Source of the DNA: JAGQIB01 sp041393395 | Lineage (GTDB): Bacteria > ARS69 | Direction of reading: 5' to 3' | Assembly (NCBI GenBank): GCA_041393395.1 | Contig: JAWKKG010000006.1 | Span: forward strand, 62,001 to 126,000 | Length of the DNA stretch: 64,000 nucleotides | In this document: positions 24,957 through 32,839 of the stretch, piece after piece | Numbering within the stretch: the first letter of the stretch is position 1 | How the letters are laid out: every line of letters begins with the position of its first letter | Made by a program: the position numbers and the translations under genes | Notes under the pieces: model-generated | What the model saw: only the letters and a program-made list of their open reading frames with translations | The model's database searches: none | What the model was told of the DNA's origin: nothing

Positions 24957-26642
24957 ATGGAAGCGAGACCCTGGCACGACCAGTACGACCCGGGGGTGCG
25001 CGGAACGATCGAGATCCGCGAGGTCACGCTGCCGGAGCTCCTGCGCGAGGCCGCTCACCGGCACGGCGGCCTGGCGGCCCTTCGGTTCCTGAACTGCGAG
25101 ATGACGTACGAGCAGCTGGACGGCGAGGTCGATCGCCTGGCCGGCACGCTGCGCTCGCTCGGCGTGAACGCCGGGGATCGCGTGGCGATCCAGCTGCCGA
25201 ATCTCCCGCAGACGGTGATCTCGTTCTTCGCCGTGCTGCGCGCGGGCGCGGTCGCGGTGATGACGAACCCGCTGTACACGCCGCGGGAGATCGAACAGCA
25301 GTGGAACGACGCGGGGTGCCGCGTGGCGATCACGATGGACTTCCTGTTCGCCTCCACCCTGGTGGAGCTCGCGGAACGGGTCCCCGTGGAGCAGTGGATC
25401 GTGGCGTCGATCCCGGAGTACCTGCGATTCCCGCTGAATCTTCTGGCGCCGCTGAAGCTGCGACGCGAGAAGCTCCTGGCCGACGTTCCGGACCGCCCCG
25501 ACGTTCACCGCTTCCTGGACGCGGTCGAGCGGGGCGCTCCGGAGCCGTTCCCGGACGGTCCGTCCTTCGCCGACCTCGCCGCCCTCCAGTACACGGGCGG
25601 CACCACGGGGCGAGCGAAGGGCGCGATGCTCACGCACGGCAACCTGTCCTCCCAGGTGCAGCAGCTCCGCAACTGGATGCCGCATCTCGAAACGGGCCAG
25701 GAGACGTTCCTCTCGGCGCTCCCGTTCTTCCACGTGTTCGGGCTCACCGTGGGCATGACGTTGCCGATCTCCCTCGCGTCGACGCTCGTGCTCGTCCCGA
25801 ATCCGCGCGAGATCAAGCGACTCGTGGAATCGATCAACAAGTACCGCGTGACGGTGTTCCCGGTCGTACCCGCGATGGTCAACGGCATCAACGCGCATCC
25901 GGCCGCGAAATCCCTCCGCGTCGACTCGCTCAAGCTGTGCGTTTCCGGCTCGGCGCCGCTTCCCGAGGACACGCTGCGACGGTTCGAGGAGCTCACCGGC
26001 GGCCGGCTCGTGGAAGGCTACGGCCTGACCGAGGCGTCGCCGGTGACTCACGTCAATCCGGCCACCGGGAAACGTCGCGTGAACTGGATCGGCCTGCCGC
26101 TCCCGGAAACGGATTGCCGTCTCGCTTCGGTGACCGATCCGGATCAGCCGGCGGGCCCCGGGGAGGCCGGCGAGCTGCTCATCCGCGGACCCCAGGTGAT
26201 GGCCGGCTACTGGAATCGCCCGGACGCGAGCGCGGAGACGCTCCGCGACGGCTGGCTCCACACCGGCGACCTCGCCGAGATGGATGCCGACGGCTGGTTC
26301 CGCATCGTCGGCCGCAAGAAGGAGATCATCATCTGCGGCGGGTACAAGGTGTACCCGGACGAGATCGATCGTGTGCTCATGGAGCACCCCGACATCGTGG
26401 AGTGCGCCACGATCGGCGTGCCGGACGAGAAGCGCGGTGAGACACCGAAGTCCTTCGTGGTGCTTCGCCCCGGCGCGAAGCTCACCGCCGAGCAGGTCGA
26501 GCAACACTGCCGCGCGGATCTCGCGGCCTACAAGATCCCGCGGCAGATCGAGTTCCGGAGCGAGCTGCCCAAGAGCAGTGTGCTGAAGATCCTGCGCCGG
26601 GTCCTCGTGGAGGAAGAGCTCGCGAAACGCAAGTCCGCCTAG
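24957..26642 (+). CDS. Long-chain-fatty-acid--CoA ligase (FadD-type)
   Basis: The 561-residue ANL enzyme has LQYTGGTTGRAKGAMLTHGNL (ATP/AMP P-loop, from about residue 209), VEGYGLTEASPVTH, WLHTGDLAEMD and RKKEIIICGGYKVYPDEID. The catalytic lysine segment near the end is LPKSSVLKILRR. Length and motifs agree with bacterial FadD, which forms acyl-CoA from free fatty acid, CoA and ATP through an acyl-adenylate. ATG 24957 has a GGGAGG Shine-Dalgarno, and the gene follows the fusion protein by 45 bases. Two acyl-CoA synthetases in tandem suggest that this locus uses activated acyl chains for something other than simple beta-oxidation; no other beta-oxidation gene is present. Confidence 0.9.
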   Translation: MEARPWHDQYDPGVRGTIEIREVTLPELLREAAHRHGGLAALRFLNCEMTYEQLDGEVDRLAGTLRSLGVNAGDRVAIQLPNLPQTVISFFAVLRAGAVAVMTNPLYTPREIEQQWNDAGCRVAITMDFLFASTLVELAERVPVEQWIVASIPEYLRFPLNLLAPLKLRREKLLADVPDRPDVHRFLDAVERGAPEPFPDGPSFADLAALQYTGGTTGRAKGAMLTHGNLSSQVQQLRNWMPHLETGQETFLSALPFFHVFGLTVGMTLPISLASTLVLVPNPREIKRLVESINKYRVTVFPVVPAMVNGINAHPAAKSLRVDSLKLCVSGSAPLPEDTLRRFEELTGGRLVEGYGLTEASPVTHVNPATGKRRVNWIGLPLPETDCRLASVTDPDQPAGPGEAGELLIRGPQVMAGYWNRPDASAETLRDGWLHTGDLAEMDADGWFRIVGRKKEIIICGGYKVYPDEIDRVLMEHPDIVECATIGVPDEKRGETPKSFVVLRPGAKLTAEQVEQHCRADLAAYKIPRQIEFRSELPKSSVLKILRRVLVEEELAKRKSA

Positions 26643-26663
26643 ACGAAGCGCCGCGTCGCCCGC

Positions 26664-27941
26664 CTAGCGCGCGGCGGCCGGCGCGTCCTCGAGCTCCGGA
26701 TACAGCGGGAACGCCGAAGCGAGCTCCCCGACCTCGCCGCGCAGCTTTGCCTTCACCGCTTCGTCCTCGGTCTCGTTCCCGATCGCGCGACCGATGAGCT
26801 TCGCGATCACACGCATCTCCTCCGGCCCCATGCCGCGCGTGGTGAGCGCCGGAGTGCCGACCCGGATGCCGCTCGTGGTCATGGGCGGCTTCGGATCGAA
26901 CGGGATGGCGTTCTTGTTCACCGTGATCTCCACCTCGCCGAGCAGACGCTCCGCCTTCTTGCCCGAGATGCCCTTCGGCGTCATGTCCACGAGCATGAGG
27001 TGGTTGTCCGTGCCGCCGGACACGAGCCGGAATCCTTCGGCGAGCAGCGCCTCGGCGAGGACCTTCGCGTTCTCCACCGTGCGTCGCGCGTAGTCCTGGA
27101 ACGCGGGCTTCAGCGCCTCGCCGAAGCAGACCGCCTTCGCCGCGATGACGTGCATGAGCGGGCCGCCCTGCATGCCCGGGAAGTTCGTCTTGTCGATCGG
27201 CTTCGCCCACTCCTCGGTGGAGAGGATGAATCCGGAGCGCGGACCACGCAGCGTCTTGTGGGCGGTGCTGGTCACGATGTCGGCGTGCGGAACCGGCGAC
27301 GGGTGCGCGCCGCCGGCGACGAGCCCCGCGAAGTGCGCCATGTCGGTCAGGAAGATCGCGCCGACCTCGTTCGCGATGTCGCGGAAGGCGGCGAAGTCCC
27401 AGATCCGCGGGTACGCGCTCGCGCCCGCGATGATCATCTTGGGGCGGTGCTCCTTCGCGAGGGCGCGGACCTTGTCGAGCGAGATGCGCTCCGTGTCCGG
27501 CTCCACCTCGTAGGGCACGACCTGAAAGAACCGGCCGGAGAAGTTCACGGGGTGTCCGTGCGTGAGATGGCCGCCGTGCGCGAGCGAAAGTCCGAGGATC
27601 GTGTCCCCGGGTTCCAGGGCCGCGAAGTAGGCCGTGGAGTTCGCGGTCGAGCCGGAGTGCGGCTGCACGTTCGCGTGCTGCGCGCCGAACAGCTCCTTCG
27701 CCCGTTCGATCGCGAGCGACTCGGCCTTGTCGACCTCCTCGCAGCCGCCGTAGTAGCGCTTGCCGGGATACCCTTCCGCGTACTTGTTCGTGAGCGGCGA
27801 GCCGAGCGTCTCGAGCACGGCACGACTGGTGAAGTTCTCGGAGGCGATCATCTCCAGACCGTGGTTCTGGCGCCGGACCTCGCCCTGCACCGCGTCGTAG
27901 ATCGCGGGATCGGCCGCCTTCAGGGATTCGAAACGCGACAT
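26664..27941 (-). CDS. glyA: Serine hydroxymethyltransferase
   Basis: The 425-residue PLP enzyme interconverts serine and glycine with tetrahydrofolate. It carries the family signatures NHGLEMIASENF, KYAEGYPGKRYYGG, VQPHSGSTAN and the PLP-lysine segment STAHKTLRGPRSG, with Lys229 at the position typical of the family. Size is normal. It is the last gene of the gatC-to-glyA operon and starts 16 bases after the phosphatase gene, with a GGAGGT Shine-Dalgarno. Placement with purine synthesis genes makes sense, since it supplies glycine and one-carbon units for purD and later steps. Confidence 0.97.
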   Translation of the reverse strand: MSRFESLKAADPAIYDAVQGEVRRQNHGLEMIASENFTSRAVLETLGSPLTNKYAEGYPGKRYYGGCEEVDKAESLAIERAKELFGAQHANVQPHSGSTANSTAYFAALEPGDTILGLSLAHGGHLTHGHPVNFSGRFFQVVPYEVEPDTERISLDKVRALAKEHRPKMIIAGASAYPRIWDFAAFRDIANEVGAIFLTDMAHFAGLVAGGAHPSPVPHADIVTSTAHKTLRGPRSGFILSTEEWAKPIDKTNFPGMQGGPLMHVIAAKAVCFGEALKPAFQDYARRTVENAKVLAEALLAEGFRLVSGGTDNHLMLVDMTPKGISGKKAERLLGEVEITVNKNAIPFDPKPPMTTSGIRVGTPALTTRGMGPEEMRVIAKLIGRAIGNETEDEAVKAKLRGEVGELASAFPLYPELEDAPAAAR

Positions 27942-27957
27942 GTCGACCTCCGTTCGG

Positions 27958-28443
27958 TCACTCGCCGGTGCGTTCGCCGGCCATCTGGAGAATGCGAGGA
28001 AGAGCGTCCCGGATCATGGACTCGAGACGCGCGTAGGTCCGGCGGTAGGAATCGAGCGATCCGCCGAAGGGATCGGGTACGGCCGCGTCGGCGCCTTCGC
28101 GTCCGGCGAGCTCACCGAGCAGGTGCGTGCGCGTGTCGGCCGTAGGCGACGTTCCGAGCACGCCCGAGCGATGCCCGAGCTCCATCACGAGCACGAGATC
28201 GGCCGTGTCCAGGATCTCGGGCGTGAGTCGCCGGCTCTGGAACGACTCGAGATCGAGATCGTGCTCGCGGGCCACTCCGAGCGATCCACGGGACGCGAAC
28301 GTTCCGTCCTGCGCCGCCGTTCCGGCGGACTCGAACACGACACCGTCCTCCCCCGCCTCCGTCATCAGGTGGCGCGCGATCGCCTCCGCGAGCGGACTGC
28401 GACAGGTGTTGCCGGAACACACGAACAGGACTCGGAAATCCAA
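27958..28443 (-). CDS. Low-molecular-weight phosphatase, probably protein-arginine phosphatase (YwlE-like)
   Basis: The 161-residue protein has the LMW-PTP P-loop CSGNTCRSPLAEA, with nucleophile Cys9 and Arg15, and the general-acid Asp in PDPFGGS. The residue before the second P-loop cysteine is Thr13. In Bacillus YwlE this threonine is the residue that selects phospho-arginine, whereas tyrosine phosphatases usually have isoleucine. The order tsaC-phosphatase-glyA mirrors the Bacillus ywlC-ywlE-(ywlF)-glyA region. No McsB-type arginine kinase is visible here, so the substrate assignment rests on these two observations. It follows tsaC by 8 bases. Confidence 0.8.
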   Translation of the reverse strand: MDFRVLFVCSGNTCRSPLAEAIARHLMTEAGEDGVVFESAGTAAQDGTFASRGSLGVAREHDLDLESFQSRRLTPEILDTADLVLVMELGHRSGVLGTSPTADTRTHLLGELAGREGADAAVPDPFGGSLDSYRRTYARLESMIRDALPRILQMAGERTGE

Positions 28444-28451
28444 ACGCTTCC

Positions 28452-29087
28452 TCAGTGAATGACGAGATCTTCCGGCTCGGGGAGGATCGGGCCCGCGCGC
28501 AGGATCTCCCCCTGCGCGCCGCGACAGTCCACGATCGTGGAGGCGAGCGTCGCCGGGGGCGGACCGCCGTCGAGCGCGAGGTCGATTCCGTCGCCGAACA
28601 GCTCGAGCGCCTCTCCCGCGGACTGCACCGGCGGCTCGCCCGGCAGGTTCGCGCTCGGCGCCGCGACGACCGCCCGAGTCGCCTTGAGAATCGCCGCGAG
28701 CAGCGGATCACGCGGGATCCGGAGCGCGACGGCCGGTCCGGCCGCGGTCACTTCGTCGGGCAGGTTCTCGTCGCCGGGCAGGACGAGGGTCAGCGGGCCG
28801 GGCCAGTAGCGGGATCCGAGTCGCCGAGCCACGGGCGTGAGATGTGACGTGACCGAGCGCACCGCGATCCAGTCCGCCGCGAGCAGGATGAACGGTTTGC
28901 CCACCGGGCGAAGCTTCAGCTCCACGAGGCGCCGCAGTGCATCCGGGCGATTCACCGATCCGAGCAGACCGTAGACCGTGTCGGTCCGCATCGCGACGAT
29001 GCGACCGGCCCGCAGCAGGTCGGCGACGCGCTCCACGACTTCTCGGTCCGGTGCGCTGTGGTCGACTCGAACCAGTTTCGCGATCAC
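28452..29087 (-). CDS. tsaC: L-threonylcarbamoyladenylate synthase (Sua5/YrdC/YwlC family)
   Basis: The 211-residue protein makes threonylcarbamoyl-AMP from threonine, bicarbonate and ATP, the first step of t6A37 tRNA modification. Visible signatures are RTDTVYGLLG, KLRPVGKPF, a YWPGPLTLVLPG segment, VALRIPRD and AAPSANLPGEPP. It is the short, YrdC-only form without the extra Sua5 domain. The ATG at 29087 overlaps the purE stop as ATGA. None of the other t6A genes (tsaB, tsaD, tsaE) is in this window. Confidence 0.93.
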   Translation of the reverse strand: MIAKLVRVDHSAPDREVVERVADLLRAGRIVAMRTDTVYGLLGSVNRPDALRRLVELKLRPVGKPFILLAADWIAVRSVTSHLTPVARRLGSRYWPGPLTLVLPGDENLPDEVTAAGPAVALRIPRDPLLAAILKATRAVVAAPSANLPGEPPVQSAGEALELFGDGIDLALDGGPPPATLASTIVDCRGAQGEILRAGPILPEPEDLVIH

Positions 29088-29548
29088 GCGGCTGCCAGCT
29101 CCTTCTTGTGCTCCACGAGGCGGGCGGCGACCTCCGGATCGGAGAGGCCGAGGATCTGCGCCGCCAGGATCGCGGCGTTCTTCGCTCCGGCGGAACCCAC
29201 CGCCACCGTCGCCACCGGGACCCCGGGCGGCATCTGCACGATCGCGTACAGGCTGTCGATTCCGGCGAGGTGTGAACCCGCGAGCGGAACTCCGATCACC
29301 GGCAACGTCGTGTGGGAGGCGACGACGCCCGGCAGGTGCGCGGCCATTCCGGCGCCGGCGATGACGACCTTCACGCCACGGGAGCGCGCGTTCTGGGCGA
29401 GCTCGGCCGTCTGCGCCGGTTTGCGATGCGCCGAAGAGACATGGAACTCGTACGGGATTCCGAACTTGCGCAGGTTGTCGAAGCAGCCCTGCATCGCCTC
29501 TTCGTCGCTCTGGCTACCCACCAGGATCAACACCTTCGGGTCCATCAT
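29084..29548 (-). CDS. purE: N5-carboxyaminoimidazole ribonucleotide mutase (class I PurE)
   Basis: The 154-residue PurE has LILVGSQSDEEAM, VSSAHRKPAQT, VIAGAGMAAHLPGV and SLYAIVQMPPGVPVATVAVG, the class I pattern (N5-CAIR to CAIR). Class I enzymes depend on PurK, which is not in the window. The usual SAHRTP is SAHRKP here. Two ATGs are adjacent; the first (29548) overlaps the purD stop as ATGA, and a near-overlap from the second (29545) is equally possible. It ends overlapping tsaC. Confidence 0.95.
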   Translation of the reverse strand: MMDPKVLILVGSQSDEEAMQGCFDNLRKFGIPYEFHVSSAHRKPAQTAELAQNARSRGVKVVIAGAGMAAHLPGVVASHTTLPVIGVPLAGSHLAGIDSLYAIVQMPPGVPVATVAVGSAGAKNAAILAAQILGLSDPEVAARLVEHKKELAAA

Positions 29549-30843
29549 TCCTCCCTCGCCGCGACCCGGGCTCCGAGTCCGCGGTGTCCGATGTCCGTTC
29601 GCCACCGCATCCCCGGAAAGGAGATGTCGGCCAGCGCCTCGTAGGCGCGGTCTCTCGCCGCCGCCAGCGACGGCCCGAGCCCCGTCACCGCGAGCACGCG
29701 ACCGCCGTTCGTTTCGGGGCGCCCCCCGTCTCCGACCCGCGTGCCCGCCTGAAACACGAGGGCATCGCCACGATCGTCCGGCCCCTCGAGACCGGAGATC
29801 ACGTCGCCGCGCGCGGAGCCCGCGGGATAATCCGCCGCGGCCGCGACCACGGTCAGGGCCGCACCGGGCCGGAAACGCAGGGGCTCGCACCGCGCGAGCT
29901 CGCCCCGGGCCGTCGCCGCGAAGAGCTCGAGAGCGTCGCTCGCGAGCATCGGCAGCAGGACCTGCGTCTCCGGGTCACCGAACCGCACATTGTACTCCAG
30001 GACCCGGGGGCCGTCCGCCGTGAGCATGAGCCCGGCGTAAAGCACACCCCGGAAAGGAGTTCCGCGGCGGGCGAGCTCCCGCACGAGGGGCCTGAGACAG
30101 GTCTCCGCCACCGATTCCACCGCGGTGGCATCCAGGCCCGGGTAGGGCGCGTAAGCTCCCATTCCTCCGGTGTTCGGTCCTTCGTCTCCGTCGTACGCGC
30201 GCTTGTGATCCTGGCTGGGCACGAGCGGGCGCACCTCGTCACCGTCGACGAGGGCGATGATCGAGACCTCTTCGCCTTCCAGCCACTCCTCGAGCACGAC
30301 GCGCGCGCCGGCGTCGCCGAACACCCGATCCTCCACCGCCGCCTTCACCGCGGCGATCGCGGTCTCCCGATCCGGCGCCATCACCACGCCCTTGCCGGCC
30401 GCGAGGCCGTCGGCCTTCACGGCCACGCGCTCGCCGACCCACGAAAGCGCCTTCGCCGCTTCCGTCACGGAACCCACGGTGGCGCCGCGCGCGGTCGGTA
30501 TGCCGGCCGCCTCCATGACCTCCTTCGCGTGGGCCTTGCTTCCCTCGAGCCGCGCGCCGGCGGCGCCGGGACCGAACACCGCCGTTCCGTCCGCGCGCAG
30601 CGCGTCCGCCACCCCCGCGACGAGCGGCGCCTCCGGCCCGACGACGACGAGGTCGATCGACTCGCGACGACAGAGTGACGCGATGGCCGCGGCGTCCGTC
30701 TCGCGCAGGTCGACGTTGCGCGCGATGCGGGCGGTGCCGGCGTTGCCGCGCGCGACCCACAGGTCGCCGCACGAGGGGCTCCGCGAGACGGCCCAGGCGA
30801 TCGCGTGCTCGCGCCCGCCGCCTCCGATGATGAGAACGTTCAC
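29545..30843 (-). CDS. purD: Phosphoribosylamine--glycine ligase
   Basis: The 432-residue ATP-grasp enzyme joins glycine to phosphoribosylamine in purine synthesis. It opens with MNVLIIGGGGREHA (encoded from GTG), followed by VVGPEAPLVAGV, VKADGLAAGKGVV, EEWLEGEEVSII, PNTGGMGAYAP and LEYNVRFGDPETQ, which cover the ATP-grasp metal and nucleotide sites. GTG 30843 overlaps the NlpC/P60 stop as GTGA and has a GGAGGAAGG Shine-Dalgarno. Length is typical. It sits directly before purE in the operon. Confidence 0.97.
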   Translation of the reverse strand: MNVLIIGGGGREHAIAWAVSRSPSCGDLWVARGNAGTARIARNVDLRETDAAAIASLCRRESIDLVVVGPEAPLVAGVADALRADGTAVFGPGAAGARLEGSKAHAKEVMEAAGIPTARGATVGSVTEAAKALSWVGERVAVKADGLAAGKGVVMAPDRETAIAAVKAAVEDRVFGDAGARVVLEEWLEGEEVSIIALVDGDEVRPLVPSQDHKRAYDGDEGPNTGGMGAYAPYPGLDATAVESVAETCLRPLVRELARRGTPFRGVLYAGLMLTADGPRVLEYNVRFGDPETQVLLPMLASDALELFAATARGELARCEPLRFRPGAALTVVAAAADYPAGSARGDVISGLEGPDDRGDALVFQAGTRVGDGGRPETNGGRVLAVTGLGPSLAAARDRAYEALADISFPGMRWRTDIGHRGLGARVAAREE

Positions 30844-31385
30844 GATCCTTCCTCCTCGTTCGCCGGCTCCGGCAGCACGCGTCGCGCCTGCGCGAAACGC
30901 CGCGCGAAGTATGCGTCTTGGCGGCGGTCCACGACCACCCCGCGCGACGAGGATGCGTGGATGAAGCGGTCCGGGCCGAGCGCGAGCCCCACGTGGTTCA
31001 CGCGACCGGATCCGAGCCGGAAGAACAGCAGATCCCCGGCCCGGATCTCGCCGGGGGCCACCGTCCGGCCGATCCCCTGCTGGGCGGCGGTCGTGCGGGG
31101 CAGGTTCATGCCCAGATCGGCGAACACGTTGCGAACCAGAGCCGAACAGTCGATGCCGCGCGCGTCCACGCCGCCGTACCGGTAGGGCGTGCCGAGCCAG
31201 GACGTGGCGATCTCCTCGATCCGCGTGCGCGGCACCGGCTGACTCGGCACGGGAGCCGCCACGACCGGCTGGTCGAGGGAGCCGTCGACGCCGCGCAGCT
31301 CGGCCCGGAACACGGGTCGCGGTGAGCAACCGGCCACCACGAGCGCGATCGTCGCAAGGAGTCCGGGGGCGAACCGCGCCCTCAC
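30840..31385 (-). CDS. NlpC/P60-family peptidoglycan hydrolase lipoprotein
   Basis: The 181-residue lipoprotein has the lipobox VAGC with Cys20 as the predicted acylation site. The catalytic domain covers residues about 55-175 and has Cys80 (GIDCSALVR), His131 (NHVGLALG) and His143 (FIHASSSRG), the NlpC/P60 triad arrangement. It should cut peptide crosslinks in the cell wall from the periplasmic face of a membrane. The GTG start at 31385 overlaps the gatB stop (GTGA), and its stop overlaps purD, so it is embedded between a translation gene and a purine gene. Confidence 0.92.
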   Translation of the reverse strand: MRARFAPGLLATIALVVAGCSPRPVFRAELRGVDGSLDQPVVAAPVPSQPVPRTRIEEIATSWLGTPYRYGGVDARGIDCSALVRNVFADLGMNLPRTTAAQQGIGRTVAPGEIRAGDLLFFRLGSGRVNHVGLALGPDRFIHASSSRGVVVDRRQDAYFARRFAQARRVLPEPANEEEGS

Positions 31386-32839
31386 CCGGCGAGCTCCGCG
31401 AGACGGGTGAGCAGCCGTTCGCGGGCGAGCTTCGGATTCGCCTGACCGCCGCTCGCCTTCATGACCTGTCCCACCAGGAAACCTGCGACCTTCTCGTTGC
31501 CCGCGCGGAACTGCTCGACCTGTTCCGGCGCGGCCGCGAGGACGTCGTCCACGAGGCGGTCGAGTGCCGCGGGATCGGAGATCTGCACGAGCCCCTCGCG
31601 CGCGACGATGGCGGAAGCGCGCTCTCCCGTGTCCACCACGGACTGGAACACCTTCTTTGCGACGCTCTGCGAGATCTTGCCCTCGCGCACGAAGCCGAGC
31701 AGCTCGGCGAGCGTGGCCGGCGCCAGGCCGAGCTCCGCGAGCGATCCGCCGCGTTCGTTGCGGAGACGGAGCACCTCCCCGAGCACCCAGTTCGCAGCCA
31801 GCTTCGGATCGCCCGTCTGCGTCGCGAGGTCCTCGTACCAGTCCGCCACGTCGCGCGACTCGGTGAGAACGGCGGCGTCCACCGAGCGCAGATCGAACGC
31901 CTCCCGGAACCGCTCGCGGCGAGCGATCGGAAGCTCCGGCATGTCCCGGCGAACGCGGTCGCGACGTTCCGCCGTCATCCGGAGCGGCGGCAGATCCGGT
32001 TCCGGGAAGTAGCGGTAGTCGTGCGCGTCCTCCTTCGTGCGCATCGGGCGCACGTTTCCGGTCCGCTCGTCCCAGAGCAGCGTGCACTGCGTGATCGCCT
32101 CGCCCCGCTCGAGGACGGCGACCTGGCGGCGCGCCTCCACGTCGATCGCCTGTACGACCATCTTGATGCTGTTGAGATTCTTGACCTCGGTCTTCGTGCC
32201 GAGCGTGCTCTCGCCCGCGCGGCGCACGGAGACGTTCGCGTCGCAGCGGAGGCTGCCCTGCGACATGTCGCCGTCCGAGACGCCCAGCCAGCGCACGAGT
32301 CGTCGCAACGACTCGAGATACGCCCCGGCTTCCACGGCGCGACGGATCGCGGGCTCGGAGACGATCTCGATCAGCGGCGTCCCGCAGCGGTTCGCGTCGA
32401 TGCGCGTGTCCGCGGTCCGCGACGTTTCGTCGTGCAGCGACTTCCCCGCGTCTTCCTCCAGGTGGATGCGCACGAGCGGAACGTCGCTCGCCGTGCCGTC
32501 GACCTCGATCGGAACACGGCCGCCGAGCGCGAACGGGCGGTCGAACTGCGAGATCTGATAGCCCTTCGGCAGGTCCGGATAGAAGTAGTTCTTGCGAGCG
32601 AACACGGAAAGATCCGGCACCTCGCAGCCGAGCGCGAGAGCGACGCGCAGCGCGAGATCCGGCGCCCGGTCGTTCATCACGGGGAGCGCGCCCGGCAGCC
32701 CGAGGCACACGGGACACACGTTCGTGTTCGGCGGATCGCCGAACCGGTTGCGGCAACCGCAGAAGATCTTCGTCTCGGTGGCGAGCTGGACGTGGACCTC
32801 CAGCCCCACCACGAGCTCCCAGCCGGGCGCGGGGCTCAC
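31382..32839 (-). CDS. gatB: Aspartyl/glutamyl-tRNA amidotransferase subunit B
   Basis: The 485-residue GatB has VGLEVHVQLATETKIFCGC, CPVCLGLPGALPVMN, KNYFYPDLPKGYQISQ, IHLEEDAGKSLHD and DANVSVR. A YqeY-like helical tail covers about residues 335-485. It activates the misacylated Glu-tRNA(Gln) or Asp-tRNA(Asn) with ATP and works with GatA and GatC. The Cys pairs of the zinc site (CGCRNRF and CPVC) are intact. GTG 32839 overlaps the gatA stop. Length is normal. Confidence 0.97.
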   Translation of the reverse strand: MSPAPGWELVVGLEVHVQLATETKIFCGCRNRFGDPPNTNVCPVCLGLPGALPVMNDRAPDLALRVALALGCEVPDLSVFARKNYFYPDLPKGYQISQFDRPFALGGRVPIEVDGTASDVPLVRIHLEEDAGKSLHDETSRTADTRIDANRCGTPLIEIVSEPAIRRAVEAGAYLESLRRLVRWLGVSDGDMSQGSLRCDANVSVRRAGESTLGTKTEVKNLNSIKMVVQAIDVEARRQVAVLERGEAITQCTLLWDERTGNVRPMRTKEDAHDYRYFPEPDLPPLRMTAERRDRVRRDMPELPIARRERFREAFDLRSVDAAVLTESRDVADWYEDLATQTGDPKLAANWVLGEVLRLRNERGGSLAELGLAPATLAELLGFVREGKISQSVAKKVFQSVVDTGERASAIVAREGLVQISDPAALDRLVDDVLAAAPEQVEQFRAGNEKVAGFLVGQVMKASGGQANPKLARERLLTRLAELAG

